From Carbonactinospora thermoautotrophica (lineage in GTDB: Bacteria; Actinomycetota; Actinomycetes; Streptomycetales; Carbonactinosporaceae), in assembly GCF_001543895.1 (NCBI RefSeq), contig NZ_JYIJ01000018.1:372001-436000 (forward strand): DNA of 64,000 nucleotides, in the 5' to 3' direction. How positions within the stretch are numbered: position 1 is the stretch's first letter; every line of letters starts with the position of its first letter. Below are positions 44,288-53,020 of this stretch, one piece after another. Under the pieces are notes generated by a model that worked only from the letters and a program-made list of their open reading frames with translations, was not told the origin of the DNA and made no database searches. The position numbers and the translations under genes were made by a program.

Positions 44288-45733
44288 GTGATCAGCCGGG
44301 AGAGTGGGGACCGCGACACCCCGGGCGTGGCGGGCCCGCCGGGGGATCCGAGGCTCGTCGCCTTCGGCGAGCGCGTGCGTGCTCTCGACGCGCGGTGGTC
44401 GCTCGCGCTCGTGCTCAGCCTGCTGTTGCTCGCCAGCGACGCCGCCGTCTCGTACGTGGCGCTCGACTCGAGTGGGCAAGCCCAGGCCTCCGAACGGGCC
44501 GTCCCGGACGAGGCGGGCGCACGCCGGGCGTCCGTGCCCGGCCAGAACGCGCTTGTGCGGCCCGAACCGCAGCCGGGGTACCCCGAGCAGCGAGAGATCG
44601 TCGCTCTGCTGAACCGCCGGGCCGCGGCGATGCTCCGCCACGACGGTGCGGCGTTCCTCGCCACGGTCGACGCGCAAGCCGGCTCCGCCGCGAAGCGCCA
44701 GGTCACGCGGTTCGCCAACCAGGCCGAGGTGCCGTTCGCCGAGGTCCGGTACACAGGCACCGACGCCCGCCCCATCGAGCTGACCGCCCGACGGGCCGGG
44801 GGGCTGGGGGCGGTGGTGCAGCTCGACGCGCGCCTGGAGTACCGGATCAAGGGCTTCGACGAGCACGCCGTCGGCTCGACCGTCCGCCTCGTCCTGGTCC
44901 GGCGTTCAACGGCCGGCCAGGCGCGTTGGTACGTACACGACGAGCGCCCGGCCGGCGGGGACACCCCCACCTACCAGTTGTGGGACTTCGGTCGGGTCAA
45001 CGTCGTCCGGGGCGAGCACAGCCTGGTCATGGGGCTCCACGAGACCGCGACCCTGCGCCGGTACGCCAACGAGGTGGACCGCGCCGTGCCCGGCGTGGAC
45101 GCGGTGTGGGGCGGCGGCTGGTTCCGCCGCGTCGTCGTCGAGGTGCCGCGGACCGAGGAGCAGATGGCGCGGCTGCTGGGCGCCCGGCCCGGGGAGTACT
45201 CCCAGATCGCGGCTGTCACCATCGGCGAGTTCAGCCTGGACGGCCGCCGGGTCGCCGATCGGATCATCGTCAACCCCGAGGCGTTCCGGAAGCTCACCCC
45301 GCTCGGCCGCATGATCGTCACCCGGCATGAGCTCACCCACGTGGCCACCCGTGGCGTGACCCGGTCGTGGACGCCGACGTGGCTCACCGAAGGGTTCGCC
45401 GACTATGTCGGGTACCGCCGCTCCGGCGTCCCGGTGCGCACCGCCGCGGCCGAGTTGCTCGAGGAGGTCCGTGGCGGTGACACACCCGCCGAGCTGCCCG
45501 ACCGCAGGGACTTCGAGACCGCCAACCCGCGCCTCGCGCAGGCTTACGAGCAGGCCTGGCTGGCCTGTCGGTACCTGGTCGAGGAGTACGGTGAGGACAA
45601 GCTGGTCACCTTCTACCGGGCGGTCGGGCAGGGCCCGGACGGCGAGGCCAGGGCGCTGCGGACCGTCCTGGGCACCACCGAGGAAGAGTTCACCGCCGGT
45701 TGGCGGGAGTACCTGGAGAAGCTGGCGAAGTGA
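44288..45733 (+). CDS. Membrane-anchored gluzincin-type metalloprotease (peptidase MA-like)
   Basis: 481 residues from GTG 44288. One N-terminal helix (WSLALVLSLLLLASDAAVSYVAL), a linker, an NTF2-like or similar middle domain, and a C-terminal protease domain with TRHELTHVATRG (zinc site) and WLTEGFADYVGYRR (third ligand Glu), the gluzincin arrangement. The active domain is extracytoplasmic. The next gene, another zinc protease, overlaps by four bases. Substrate unknown. Confidence 0.88.
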   Translation: MISRESGDRDTPGVAGPPGDPRLVAFGERVRALDARWSLALVLSLLLLASDAAVSYVALDSSGQAQASERAVPDEAGARRASVPGQNALVRPEPQPGYPEQREIVALLNRRAAAMLRHDGAAFLATVDAQAGSAAKRQVTRFANQAEVPFAEVRYTGTDARPIELTARRAGGLGAVVQLDARLEYRIKGFDEHAVGSTVRLVLVRRSTAGQARWYVHDERPAGGDTPTYQLWDFGRVNVVRGEHSLVMGLHETATLRRYANEVDRAVPGVDAVWGGGWFRRVVVEVPRTEEQMARLLGARPGEYSQIAAVTIGEFSLDGRRVADRIIVNPEAFRKLTPLGRMIVTRHELTHVATRGVTRSWTPTWLTEGFADYVGYRRSGVPVRTAAAELLEEVRGGDTPAELPDRRDFETANPRLAQAYEQAWLACRYLVEEYGEDKLVTFYRAVGQGPDGEARALRTVLGTTEEEFTAGWREYLEKLAK

Positions 45734-47040
45734 GAGCCGCCAAGCTGGATTGGCCGCCTTCGGATGCGGTGCTGGTCGCGGTGCTGGTCGTCCTCGGCTC
45801 GGCGCTGGTCGCCGTCATCCTCCTCACCACGCCCTGGCAGCCGCTCGGGAAGGCGGCGCAGCAGGCCACGGTGTCCGCCGCGCGGGACTTCACCCCGGCT
45901 GAGATCGCCCGGTCGCAGGCGTACCGGCAGGCGATCGTCCCGCCCGCCTACCTCGCCCTCGGCGTGGGTCTGGCCACGGCGCTGCTGCTCGGCCTCACCC
46001 CGCTCGGCGCGCGCTTGGTCGAGCTGGCCGCCCGGCCCTTCGGCGGCGGCTGGCTGGCCGAGGTCGTCGTGGGCGGGGTGGCGGTCGCGCTGGTCACCAG
46101 GCTGGCCCAGATCCCGTTCAACGCCTGGGCCGAGGCGGTCCGGCGCCGGCACGGGCTGTCCGCGCAGACCTGGGGGACCTGGACGCTGGACCAGCTCAAG
46201 GGTTTCGCGGTCGGCGCGGTGCTGCTGCTTTTGGTGCTGCTCGGCCTGTACGGGCTGGCGCGGCTCAGCCCCCGCCTGTGGTGGGCGCCGGCGGCGGTCG
46301 GGGGCGCGGTGCTCGTGGTCGCGGTGTCGTTCCTGTACCCGCTGCTGGTGGAGCCGGTGTTCAACAAGTTCGCGCCCATGCCGGCCGGCCCGCTGCGCGA
46401 CTCGCTGGTGCGGCTCGCCGAGCGCGACGGCGTTCCGGTCCGCGAGGTCCTGGTCGCCGACGCCTCCCGGCGCACGACCGCGCTCAACGCGTACGTCTCC
46501 GGGTTCGGCTCCACCCGGCGCATCGTCGTGTACGACACCACGCTGAAGTCCGCTAGCCCGGATGAGACCCGGCTGATCGTGGCCCACGAGCTGGGGCACG
46601 CCAAACGCGGCGACGTGCTGCACGGCACCCTGATCGGCGCGCTCGGCCTGGCGTTCGGCGTGTGCCTGCTCGCGCTGCTGGTGTCCTGGACGCCGCTGCT
46701 GCGCCGCGCCGGGGTCGAGCGGTTCGCCGACCCGCGCTCACTGGCGCTCGTCCTCGCCCTGGCCGCGATCTTCGCCCAGGTGGCCGGGCCGGTCCAGATG
46801 CTGGTGAGCCGCCGCATCGAGGCGCGTGCCGACGTGCACGCGCTCGACCTGACCCGCGACCCGGCCACGTTCGCGCGGATGCAGCGGCAGCTGGCGGTGT
46901 CCAACATCGCGACCCTGCGACCCAACCCGCTGGAGTTCGCGCTGTTCGCCTCCCACCCGACCGCTCCGATGCGGATCGCCCTGGCCCGCGACTGGGCCCG
47001 CCTGCACGGGCTCCCGGAACCCCCGCCGCAGGCCCGCTGA
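45730..47040 (+). CDS. M48-family membrane metalloprotease (Ste24/CAAX protease-like)
   Basis: 436 residues from GTG 45730, overlapping the previous stop. About seven helices; zinc site IVAHELGHAKRGDVLHG (about 285) and the third ligand Glu in RRIEARADVHALDLT. The TRLAQIPFNAWAEAVRRRHGLS segment is the Ste24p pattern. In bacteria, which lack CAAX prenylation, such enzymes handle membrane-protein quality control. Pairing with a second protease suggests a joint envelope function. Confidence 0.93.
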   Translation: MRAAKLDWPPSDAVLVAVLVVLGSALVAVILLTTPWQPLGKAAQQATVSAARDFTPAEIARSQAYRQAIVPPAYLALGVGLATALLLGLTPLGARLVELAARPFGGGWLAEVVVGGVAVALVTRLAQIPFNAWAEAVRRRHGLSAQTWGTWTLDQLKGFAVGAVLLLLVLLGLYGLARLSPRLWWAPAAVGGAVLVVAVSFLYPLLVEPVFNKFAPMPAGPLRDSLVRLAERDGVPVREVLVADASRRTTALNAYVSGFGSTRRIVVYDTTLKSASPDETRLIVAHELGHAKRGDVLHGTLIGALGLAFGVCLLALLVSWTPLLRRAGVERFADPRSLALVLALAAIFAQVAGPVQMLVSRRIEARADVHALDLTRDPATFARMQRQLAVSNIATLRPNPLEFALFASHPTAPMRIALARDWARLHGLPEPPPQAR

Positions 47041-47104
47041 GATCCACCCGCCCGGGATAACAGGCCCAGGAACGCGGCGCTGAACGGGTACGGCAGCACG
47101 ATGA

Positions 47105-49117
47105 TCAGGTTGCCGCCACCCGGGCGTGGCGGGGGCGCAGCAGGAACGCCCCACCGTACAAAAGGGCGGCGAGCACCAGCAGGCCGTGGTAGCCGACCAG
47201 CAGGGCGAGGTATTCCAGGCAGCCGCCGACCATGGCGCCGAGCAGGTTCGCGCCGAACGCCGTGGTCGGGTCCGGGGTCGAGATGAACCGCTTGGCGAAC
47301 ACCACGTTCGCGCAGAAGACCGGCAGGAACGCCACCACGATCGCGGTCACCGCCCGCAGCGGCGCCGGCAGGCCGAGCAGCCACTCGTTGGGCACCAGCC
47401 AGGCCAGCAGCAGGGCGCCGAACAGCAGCGCGTACATGACCGGCATCGGGGGAGTGGGCAGCCGGCGGGTCACCTCGACCGCGGCGAGCACCGCGACCAG
47501 CACGCCCGAGAACACCAGCGCGTTCACCACCCAGGTGGTGCCGAACAGCAGCGCGAACCCGGTGACGCTCTTGGTCTCCAGCAGCAGGAACGCCGACCCG
47601 AGCAGGAACATGTCAGCGTACGGCCGCATCCGCTGCAGCGGGCCGGCCACCGCCCGTACCGCGACCGCGCTGGCCAACAGCACCAGCAGCAGCGTGACCA
47701 CGTAGAGCTGGGGCAGCGACCGCTCCTTCAGGTAGGGGAACGGCCAGTCGTCGCTGGCGGGGGCGGGCGCGTTGGCGGAGGCGACCGGCGCGAAGCCCGA
47801 GGCGCAGTGCTGGTCGCTTGGGGTGAGGCCAGCGGTGATCACCGCCTGGTGACCAGTCGTCCGCGCGATGTCCACGCACGGCGGATGGCCGAACGCCTCC
47901 TGGACGGTCGCCGCGTACCGATCCACCAGCCAGCGCTCGCGGTAGTAGTTGTACATCGCGAACGCCCCGCCCGGCTTCAGGTGCTCCCGGACGCTGCGTA
48001 GCGCCTCCTCGGTGAACAGGTAGCTCTCCAGCCGCAGCGAGCTGGCGCCCTGCACCAGGGTGAGGGAGTCGGGAAGGGCGAACAGGATCAGGTCGTACTT
48101 CTTGTCGGTCCGCTCCAGGAAGGCACGCCCGTCATCGACGTGGGTGGTGACGCGCGGGTCGGCGTACGCGCGGTCGGGGTTGTACTCGCGGCCGATGCCG
48201 AGCAGCGTGGGGTCGATCTCGACCGCGTCCACGTGCTTGGCGCCGTGCTTGAGAGCGATCGCCACGTCCGAGCCGCTGCCCGCGCCCACGATCAGCACGT
48301 CGTCGAGCGGGTTGCCCTTGACGCGCTCGTACGGCCAGGCGTACTGCGGCTCCTGCTGCTCGCGCAGCTTCGCGTAGGTCACCCGCTGGTGCGGCACGCC
48401 GTTGACCGAGATGTACCGGGAGGTGTCCGCCCCGTTGGTGCGCACGGTCATCTCGACCTTGTAGTACGGCGACCACAGCACGTTCGGGCTGAACGTCTCG
48501 ACCGCGAGCAGCGCCACGACCGCGACCGCCGTGACCGGCACGTACGCGGGCAGCCGGCTCTTCAGCGGGACACCCGGCTCGTACCGCCACAGCAGGGTCA
48601 GGTACAGGGCCACGACGATCGAGCCCCAGGCCAGCGAGGGCGCCTTGAGGTAGGACAGCGCGGTGAACGCGGCGGTGCCGAGCAGGCTGCCCAGCAGGTC
48701 GTACCGGTACGCCTCCAGCCGCTCCAGCTCCAGGAAGCAGCCGCCGACCAGTTCGGCCGGGCCCATCAGCACCACGGCCGTGGCCAGGAAGACCAGCGGC
48801 AGCGTCACCCAGATCGGCGGGCCGGAGGTCTCCAGGCTGGTGAAGTAGATGACCTGCTGGTCGTCCTGGTTCACGGTCACCGGGAAGGCGAGGACGAACG
48901 TGACCAGCAGGGCCAGCACCACCGGCGAGTAGTACGGGGGCTTTCGGCCCGGCTTCGCGCGCAGGAAGCCCAGCCCGACGCCGAGGAACGACCCGAGCAG
49001 CACGAAGTTCGTGAAGTAGCTCAGGTGCACGATGTTGGCGCCGCTCCACCGGATCAGGGCCAGCTCCAGGAAGAGCATGAGCGCGCTGCTCAGCACCAAC
49101 CGTCGCCGTACCGTCAT
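47105..49117 (-). CDS. Polytopic membrane protein with spermidine synthase-like domain
   Basis: 670 residues from ATG 49117 (ATG 49135 possible). About five N-terminal helices, a soluble Rossmann domain (about 220-400) with VLIVGAGSGSDVAIALKHGAKHVDAVEID and HVDDGRAFLERTDKKYDLI, then about seven more helices. The domain has the fold of polyamine synthases and methyltransferases. Whether it is active is unknown. Such proteins may act on lipid or cell-wall precursors at the membrane; this is inference. Same strand as the GT87 gene upstream. Confidence 0.88.
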   Translation of the reverse strand: MTVRRRLVLSSALMLFLELALIRWSGANIVHLSYFTNFVLLGSFLGVGLGFLRAKPGRKPPYYSPVVLALLVTFVLAFPVTVNQDDQQVIYFTSLETSGPPIWVTLPLVFLATAVVLMGPAELVGGCFLELERLEAYRYDLLGSLLGTAAFTALSYLKAPSLAWGSIVVALYLTLLWRYEPGVPLKSRLPAYVPVTAVAVVALLAVETFSPNVLWSPYYKVEMTVRTNGADTSRYISVNGVPHQRVTYAKLREQQEPQYAWPYERVKGNPLDDVLIVGAGSGSDVAIALKHGAKHVDAVEIDPTLLGIGREYNPDRAYADPRVTTHVDDGRAFLERTDKKYDLILFALPDSLTLVQGASSLRLESYLFTEEALRSVREHLKPGGAFAMYNYYRERWLVDRYAATVQEAFGHPPCVDIARTTGHQAVITAGLTPSDQHCASGFAPVASANAPAPASDDWPFPYLKERSLPQLYVVTLLLVLLASAVAVRAVAGPLQRMRPYADMFLLGSAFLLLETKSVTGFALLFGTTWVVNALVFSGVLVAVLAAVEVTRRLPTPPMPVMYALLFGALLLAWLVPNEWLLGLPAPLRAVTAIVVAFLPVFCANVVFAKRFISTPDPTTAFGANLLGAMVGGCLEYLALLVGYHGLLVLAALLYGGAFLLRPRHARVAAT

Positions 49118-49192
49118 GCGCAGGCCCTTTCTCATGCCCCCAGACGCGTGTCCCTGCCGGCTTCGGTCAGCCTCCCCCGGCTCGCGGCCCCG

Positions 49193-50461
49193 TCAAACGG
49201 CTTCGACGGCCCGCGTGCCCGTAGCCTTCCAGAGCCGGACGCCCGACCAGACGGTGGCCCCCACCAGGAGGACATTCCGCGCCGTGAGCGCCGCCATGCC
49301 TGCTGGGCCGTTGTGGACGACACCGCCCCACAAGATCGGGAACTCTAGCTGGGTGAGAGCGGTGGCGAGCAAGAGGAGCCACGCGACGGGCCGCTGGCTG
49401 GTCTTGGGGGACGTCAGGCACACCGCTGCTAGGCCCAGCGCCCAGAGCATGTACTGGGGGCTCAGCACCCGACTGGTGATCATGCCCAGCAGGGTGGCGA
49501 ACAGCGCCGCGTCGTACGGCGTGGTCTCGGTCCACCGGGCGCGCGTCCACCAGGCGAGCAGCACCAAGCCGCCGATCACCGTGGCGATGCCGCAGGCCGC
49601 GATGGCGACCTCCACACCCGGGCCGATCGCCTCGCGCGCGCCGTACCGGTCGCCGGTCCCGCCGGGCCAACCCAGGCCCCGCGCGAGGAGGAACGGCGTG
49701 GCCGCCACCGATTCGATCTGGATGCCACGCTCCTTCTGGAACCGGATGAAGCTCAACGAGCCGGGCAGCGTCGCCCCGATCGCCAGCGTGGTCGCCACGA
49801 TGACCGCCGCCGCGCCGAGCGTGGTGACGATCAGCTCGCGCCAGCGCCGAACGCCGACGAGCAGCATGATCGGCCACACCTTGATCATGGCGCCGACCCC
49901 GATCAGCGCGCCGCGCACGAGCGGGCGGCCGGCGACGAGCAGCGCCGCCATCGCGATCGTGGCCACGATGAGGTCGTACCGGCCCAGCGTGATCGGGCCG
50001 AGCAGGAAGACGCCGAGCGTCCACAGCCACGGACCCTGGATCGAACCACGGTTCCTGGGCCGGGCCCGCCGCATGAGCAGCCAGAACGCGATCGCGTCGA
50101 AGATCAGGACGATCGCGAAGAACGTGTTCAGGTACGTGGGCCAGCCGCCGGGCACCAGGTCCGGCAGCAGCATGATCCCGGCCGCGCCGGGCGGGTACTG
50201 CCAGCGGGTGTCGTCGGCCGGGAAGTGGCCCTGCTGCAGCACCCAGCTCCAGTGGTGGTAGATCGGCACGTCGGAGGTCGCCGAGCGATGCCAGTGGTAG
50301 GGGAGGACCTTGGTGTCGAAGAGCAGCAGCAGGAGCCGGGTCGCGAACCAGGTCAGGGTCACCCCGAACCACCAGCGCCGCCACCAAGGCCGGGCGCTCC
50401 TGTCCTGCCCCGCCTCGGCCTCGGGCTGGAGGCGCGGCGACTCGACTCCGGAAACGGTCAT
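49193..50461 (-). CDS. GT87-type polyprenyl-phosphate mannosyltransferase (DUF2029)
   Basis: 422 residues from ATG 50461 behind GAGGAG. Multi-helix GT-C enzyme. Conserved DVPIYHHWSWVL (first loop, Asp), WQYPPGAAGIML, FQKERGIQIES and SPQYMLWALGLAAV are GT87 marks, as in mycobacterial PimE and arabinosyl enzymes. Uses polyprenyl-phosphate-mannose on the outer face. Divergent from the GT4 enzyme; both may serve phosphatidylinositol mannosides. Confidence 0.9.
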   Translation of the reverse strand: MTVSGVESPRLQPEAEAGQDRSARPWWRRWWFGVTLTWFATRLLLLLFDTKVLPYHWHRSATSDVPIYHHWSWVLQQGHFPADDTRWQYPPGAAGIMLLPDLVPGGWPTYLNTFFAIVLIFDAIAFWLLMRRARPRNRGSIQGPWLWTLGVFLLGPITLGRYDLIVATIAMAALLVAGRPLVRGALIGVGAMIKVWPIMLLVGVRRWRELIVTTLGAAAVIVATTLAIGATLPGSLSFIRFQKERGIQIESVAATPFLLARGLGWPGGTGDRYGAREAIGPGVEVAIAACGIATVIGGLVLLAWWTRARWTETTPYDAALFATLLGMITSRVLSPQYMLWALGLAAVCLTSPKTSQRPVAWLLLLATALTQLEFPILWGGVVHNGPAGMAALTARNVLLVGATVWSGVRLWKATGTRAVEAV

Positions 50462-50624
50462 GGTCTCCTCGCGGTATCGGCGACTCATGGGATCCTAAGG
50501 TCTGCCCGGCGATGCCCGCCCGGTTCGCTGGCCTCCCGGCCACGTCGGCGATCGACCGGTACCAGTGCCGTCCTGCCATGCTTGACCGGATGACCGGCTC
50601 GCACGGCGAACAGACCAGGGAACC

Positions 50625-51749
50625 ATGTCGCGTACTCTCGTCGTCACCAACGACTTCCCGCCCCGGCAGGGCGGCATCGAGAACTTCGTCCACGCGCTAG
50701 CTACCCGATTTCCGCCCGGTCAGCTGATCGTCTACACGTCGGCCACGCCAGGGGCCGCGGAATACGACGCGCGGCTGCCGTTCCAGGTCGTCCGGGACCG
50801 CTCCCGGGTGCTGCTGCCCACGCCCCGGATGACCCGCCGGGCGGTCGAGCTGGCCCGCGCCCACGGCTGCGACCGGGTGTGGTTCGGCGCCGCCGCCCCG
50901 CTCGGGCTGATGGCCCCGGCGCTACGCCGGGCCGGGGTGGCGCGGTTGGTCGCCACCACGCACGGCCACGAGGTGTGGTGGGCGCGGGTGCCGGGCGCCC
51001 GGTGGGCGCTGCGCCGGATCGGGGCGGGTGTGGACGTGGTGACGTACCTGGGCGAGTACACGCGGTCGGCGATCGCGCCGGCGCTCGGCCTGGCTGCCGC
51101 CCGGATGGCCCGGCTGGTCCCCGGGGTGGACGCGTCAGTGTTCCGGCCCGACGTGGACGGCACGCCGGTGCGCGAGCGGTACGGCCTGGCAGACCGCCCG
51201 GTGATCCTGTGCGTGTCCCGGCTCGTCGCCCGCAAGGGCCAGGACACGCTGATCCGCGCGCTGCCGCTGGTCCGCGAGGCGGTGCCCGGGGCGGTGTTGC
51301 TGCTGGTCGGCAAGGGGCCGTACGAGAAGACGCTGCGCCGGCTCGTCGCGCGGCTGGGGCTGGCGGACTCGGTCGTGTTCGCCGGCGGCCAGCCGCACGG
51401 GGCGTTGCCGCCGTTCTACGCCGCGGCGGACGTGTTCGCGATGCCCTGCCGTACCCGACGGCTCGGCCTGGAGGTCGAGGCGCTCGGCATCGTGTACCTG
51501 GAGGCGTCCGCGGCCGGGCGGCCCGTGGTGGCCGGGGACTCCGGCGGCGCGCCCGACGCCGTGCGCGACGGCGAGACCGGGTACGTGGTCGACGGCCGCT
51601 GCGTGGCCGAGGTCGCGGACCGGCTGGTTGAGCTGTTGACCGACCCGGAGAAGGCCCGCGTCATGGGCGAGAAGGGCCGGGCCTGGGTCCAGGCCGAATG
51701 GAGCTGGGACCGCTCCTACGAGCAGCTGCGCGCCCTGCTGGCCGGTTAG
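50625..51749 (+). CDS. GT4 glycosyltransferase, PimB-like
   Basis: 374 residues from ATG 50625. TNDFPPRQGGIENFVHAL (donor/acceptor loop), ATTHGHEVWWA, LVPGVDASVFRPD, VSRLVARKGQDTLIRALP, and EALGIVYLEASAAGRPVVAG with the EGF-like nucleotide-sugar motif. Close to PimB', which adds the second mannose to phosphatidylinositol mannoside from GDP-mannose. Exact substrate by homology only. Single gene. Confidence 0.92.
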   Translation: MSRTLVVTNDFPPRQGGIENFVHALATRFPPGQLIVYTSATPGAAEYDARLPFQVVRDRSRVLLPTPRMTRRAVELARAHGCDRVWFGAAAPLGLMAPALRRAGVARLVATTHGHEVWWARVPGARWALRRIGAGVDVVTYLGEYTRSAIAPALGLAAARMARLVPGVDASVFRPDVDGTPVRERYGLADRPVILCVSRLVARKGQDTLIRALPLVREAVPGAVLLLVGKGPYEKTLRRLVARLGLADSVVFAGGQPHGALPPFYAAADVFAMPCRTRRLGLEVEALGIVYLEASAAGRPVVAGDSGGAPDAVRDGETGYVVDGRCVAEVADRLVELLTDPEKARVMGEKGRAWVQAEWSWDRSYEQLRALLAG

Positions 51750-51962
51750 GGCGGCGGGCCGGCGCTGGCCGGCTGGACGCGGCGCGACGCCGAGGCCGAC
51801 AGGAGGGTCGAATTCGTCAACAGGCTCCGGGTCCCCCCGCTCGCACAGTCCCGCGCCACCGAGGCGCCCGGCCGCGTGGCCACGGCGCAGCCGGCGCGCA
51901 CACCCCAGCGGACGGCCGATTCGTTCAAGACCGCAGGCCCGGGTCGCGCGTACGGTCGGGAT

Positions 51963-52505
51963 ATGACCCATCCTGACCCGATGGCCCGCGCGGAGCGGTT
52001 CGTCTGGCTGACCGGCAGGCTGCTGGAACGGCGGCGTTTTGAGTACTGTTCCGCTCGGGCAGCCCTGACGCCGTGTACACCGCGCTGTGCGCGTACCAGA
52101 ACCCGGACGGCGGGTTCGGCCACGCGCTCGAAACGGACGCCCGCGGTCCGGTCAGCCAGCCGCTGCACACGCTCTTCGCACTGCGCGTACTCGACGAGAT
52201 CGGCCGGTGCTCCGGACCGGTGGCCACCGGGATCTGCGAGTACCTGGCGTCGATCAGCGCCCCGGACGGCGGGGTGCCGAACGCCCACCCCAGCCTCCGG
52301 GACTACCCTCGGGTGCCCTGGTGGCGGGTGGAGGACGACGCGCCCGGCGCGCTCCTGCCCACCGCGGCGATCGTGGGGCTGCTGCACAAGAACAAGGTCG
52401 ACCACCCGTGGGTCGACACGGCCACCGAGTTCTGCTGGAAGGCCCTCGCCGCGCTCGCCGACACCCACCCCTACGAGGTGGAGGCGTGCGTGCCGTTCCG
52501 CGACC
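51963..52505 (+). pseudogene. Prenyltransferase/squalene-oxidase-repeat protein, frameshifted and 3'-truncated
   Basis: ATG 51963 starts MTHPDPMARAERFVWLTGRL. At about 52047 the sense frame shifts: EYC continues, with one base added, as FRSGSPDAVYTALCAYQNPDGGFGHALE. The coherent protein goes on to DTHPYEVEACVPF and breaks at about 52505, where the minus-strand AraC remnant begins. QNPDGGFG and SAPDGGVP are repeats of the alpha-toroid fold. The C-terminal third is gone. Two lesions argue for a dead gene, but the frameshift alone could be a sequence error. Confidence 0.7.
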
Positions 52506-52964
52506 CAAGCTCGCCACGACGGCGGCCGCCGCCGGGTCCGGGGGCGTGCCGTGCCGCGCCGCGACCGCCCGCTCCAGGCGGGACGCCGCGTCCGGCGCGT
52601 CGGGGGCCGCGGCCAGGAGTTCGGCGAGTCGGCCGGTCTCGTCCCGGGGCCAGAGCTCCTCAAGCGGGACCCGGCTGTCCCGCAGCGCGTGCGCCAGCAC
52701 CCCCAGCACCGGCGGTGCGGCGCCGGGCCGGAAGCGCATCCCGCCAGGACGGTCCCGGGCGGGTTCACCGCCCAGGTGGGGACCGGTGTCCGGTCCGGCC
52801 ACGTACAGGTCGCGGCCGTCCCAGATCACGTCCACGCACCCGTCGGGGACGACCCGGAACACCTGGTCCGCGCCACCGATCCGGCGGGTCCACACGCAGG
52901 CCACCACCCGGCCCAGCCCGACGGCGGGCGGGCTCTCCCGGTACTCGCCCCGGTCGCCGTCCAT
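52506..52964 (-). pseudogene. AraC-family regulator, N-terminal domain only, 3'-truncated
   Basis: ATG 52964 (ATG 52973 possible). Residues 1 to about 150 are the sensor domain common to actinobacterial AraC regulators: VPDGCVDVIWDG, GGMRFRPGAAPPVLGV, AHALRDSRVPLEELWP. Sense ends in AAAVVASL at about 52506; the two helix-turn-helix motifs that should follow are missing and the frame runs into antisense of the convergent remnant. A DNA-binding product cannot be made. Confidence 0.75.
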
Positions 52965-52983
52965 GCCGCCCATCCTGGCACGG

Positions 52984-53002
52984 CGCGCCCTCTTCGGGCG
53001 CG
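52984..53002 (-). terminator. Hairpin after fadD
   Basis: CGCGCCC (52984-52990), loop TCTTC, GGGCGCG (52996-53002), 19 bases beyond the fadD stop on the minus strand. Confidence 0.6.
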
Positions 53003-53020
53003 ACCGTTTCCAGGACCTGG

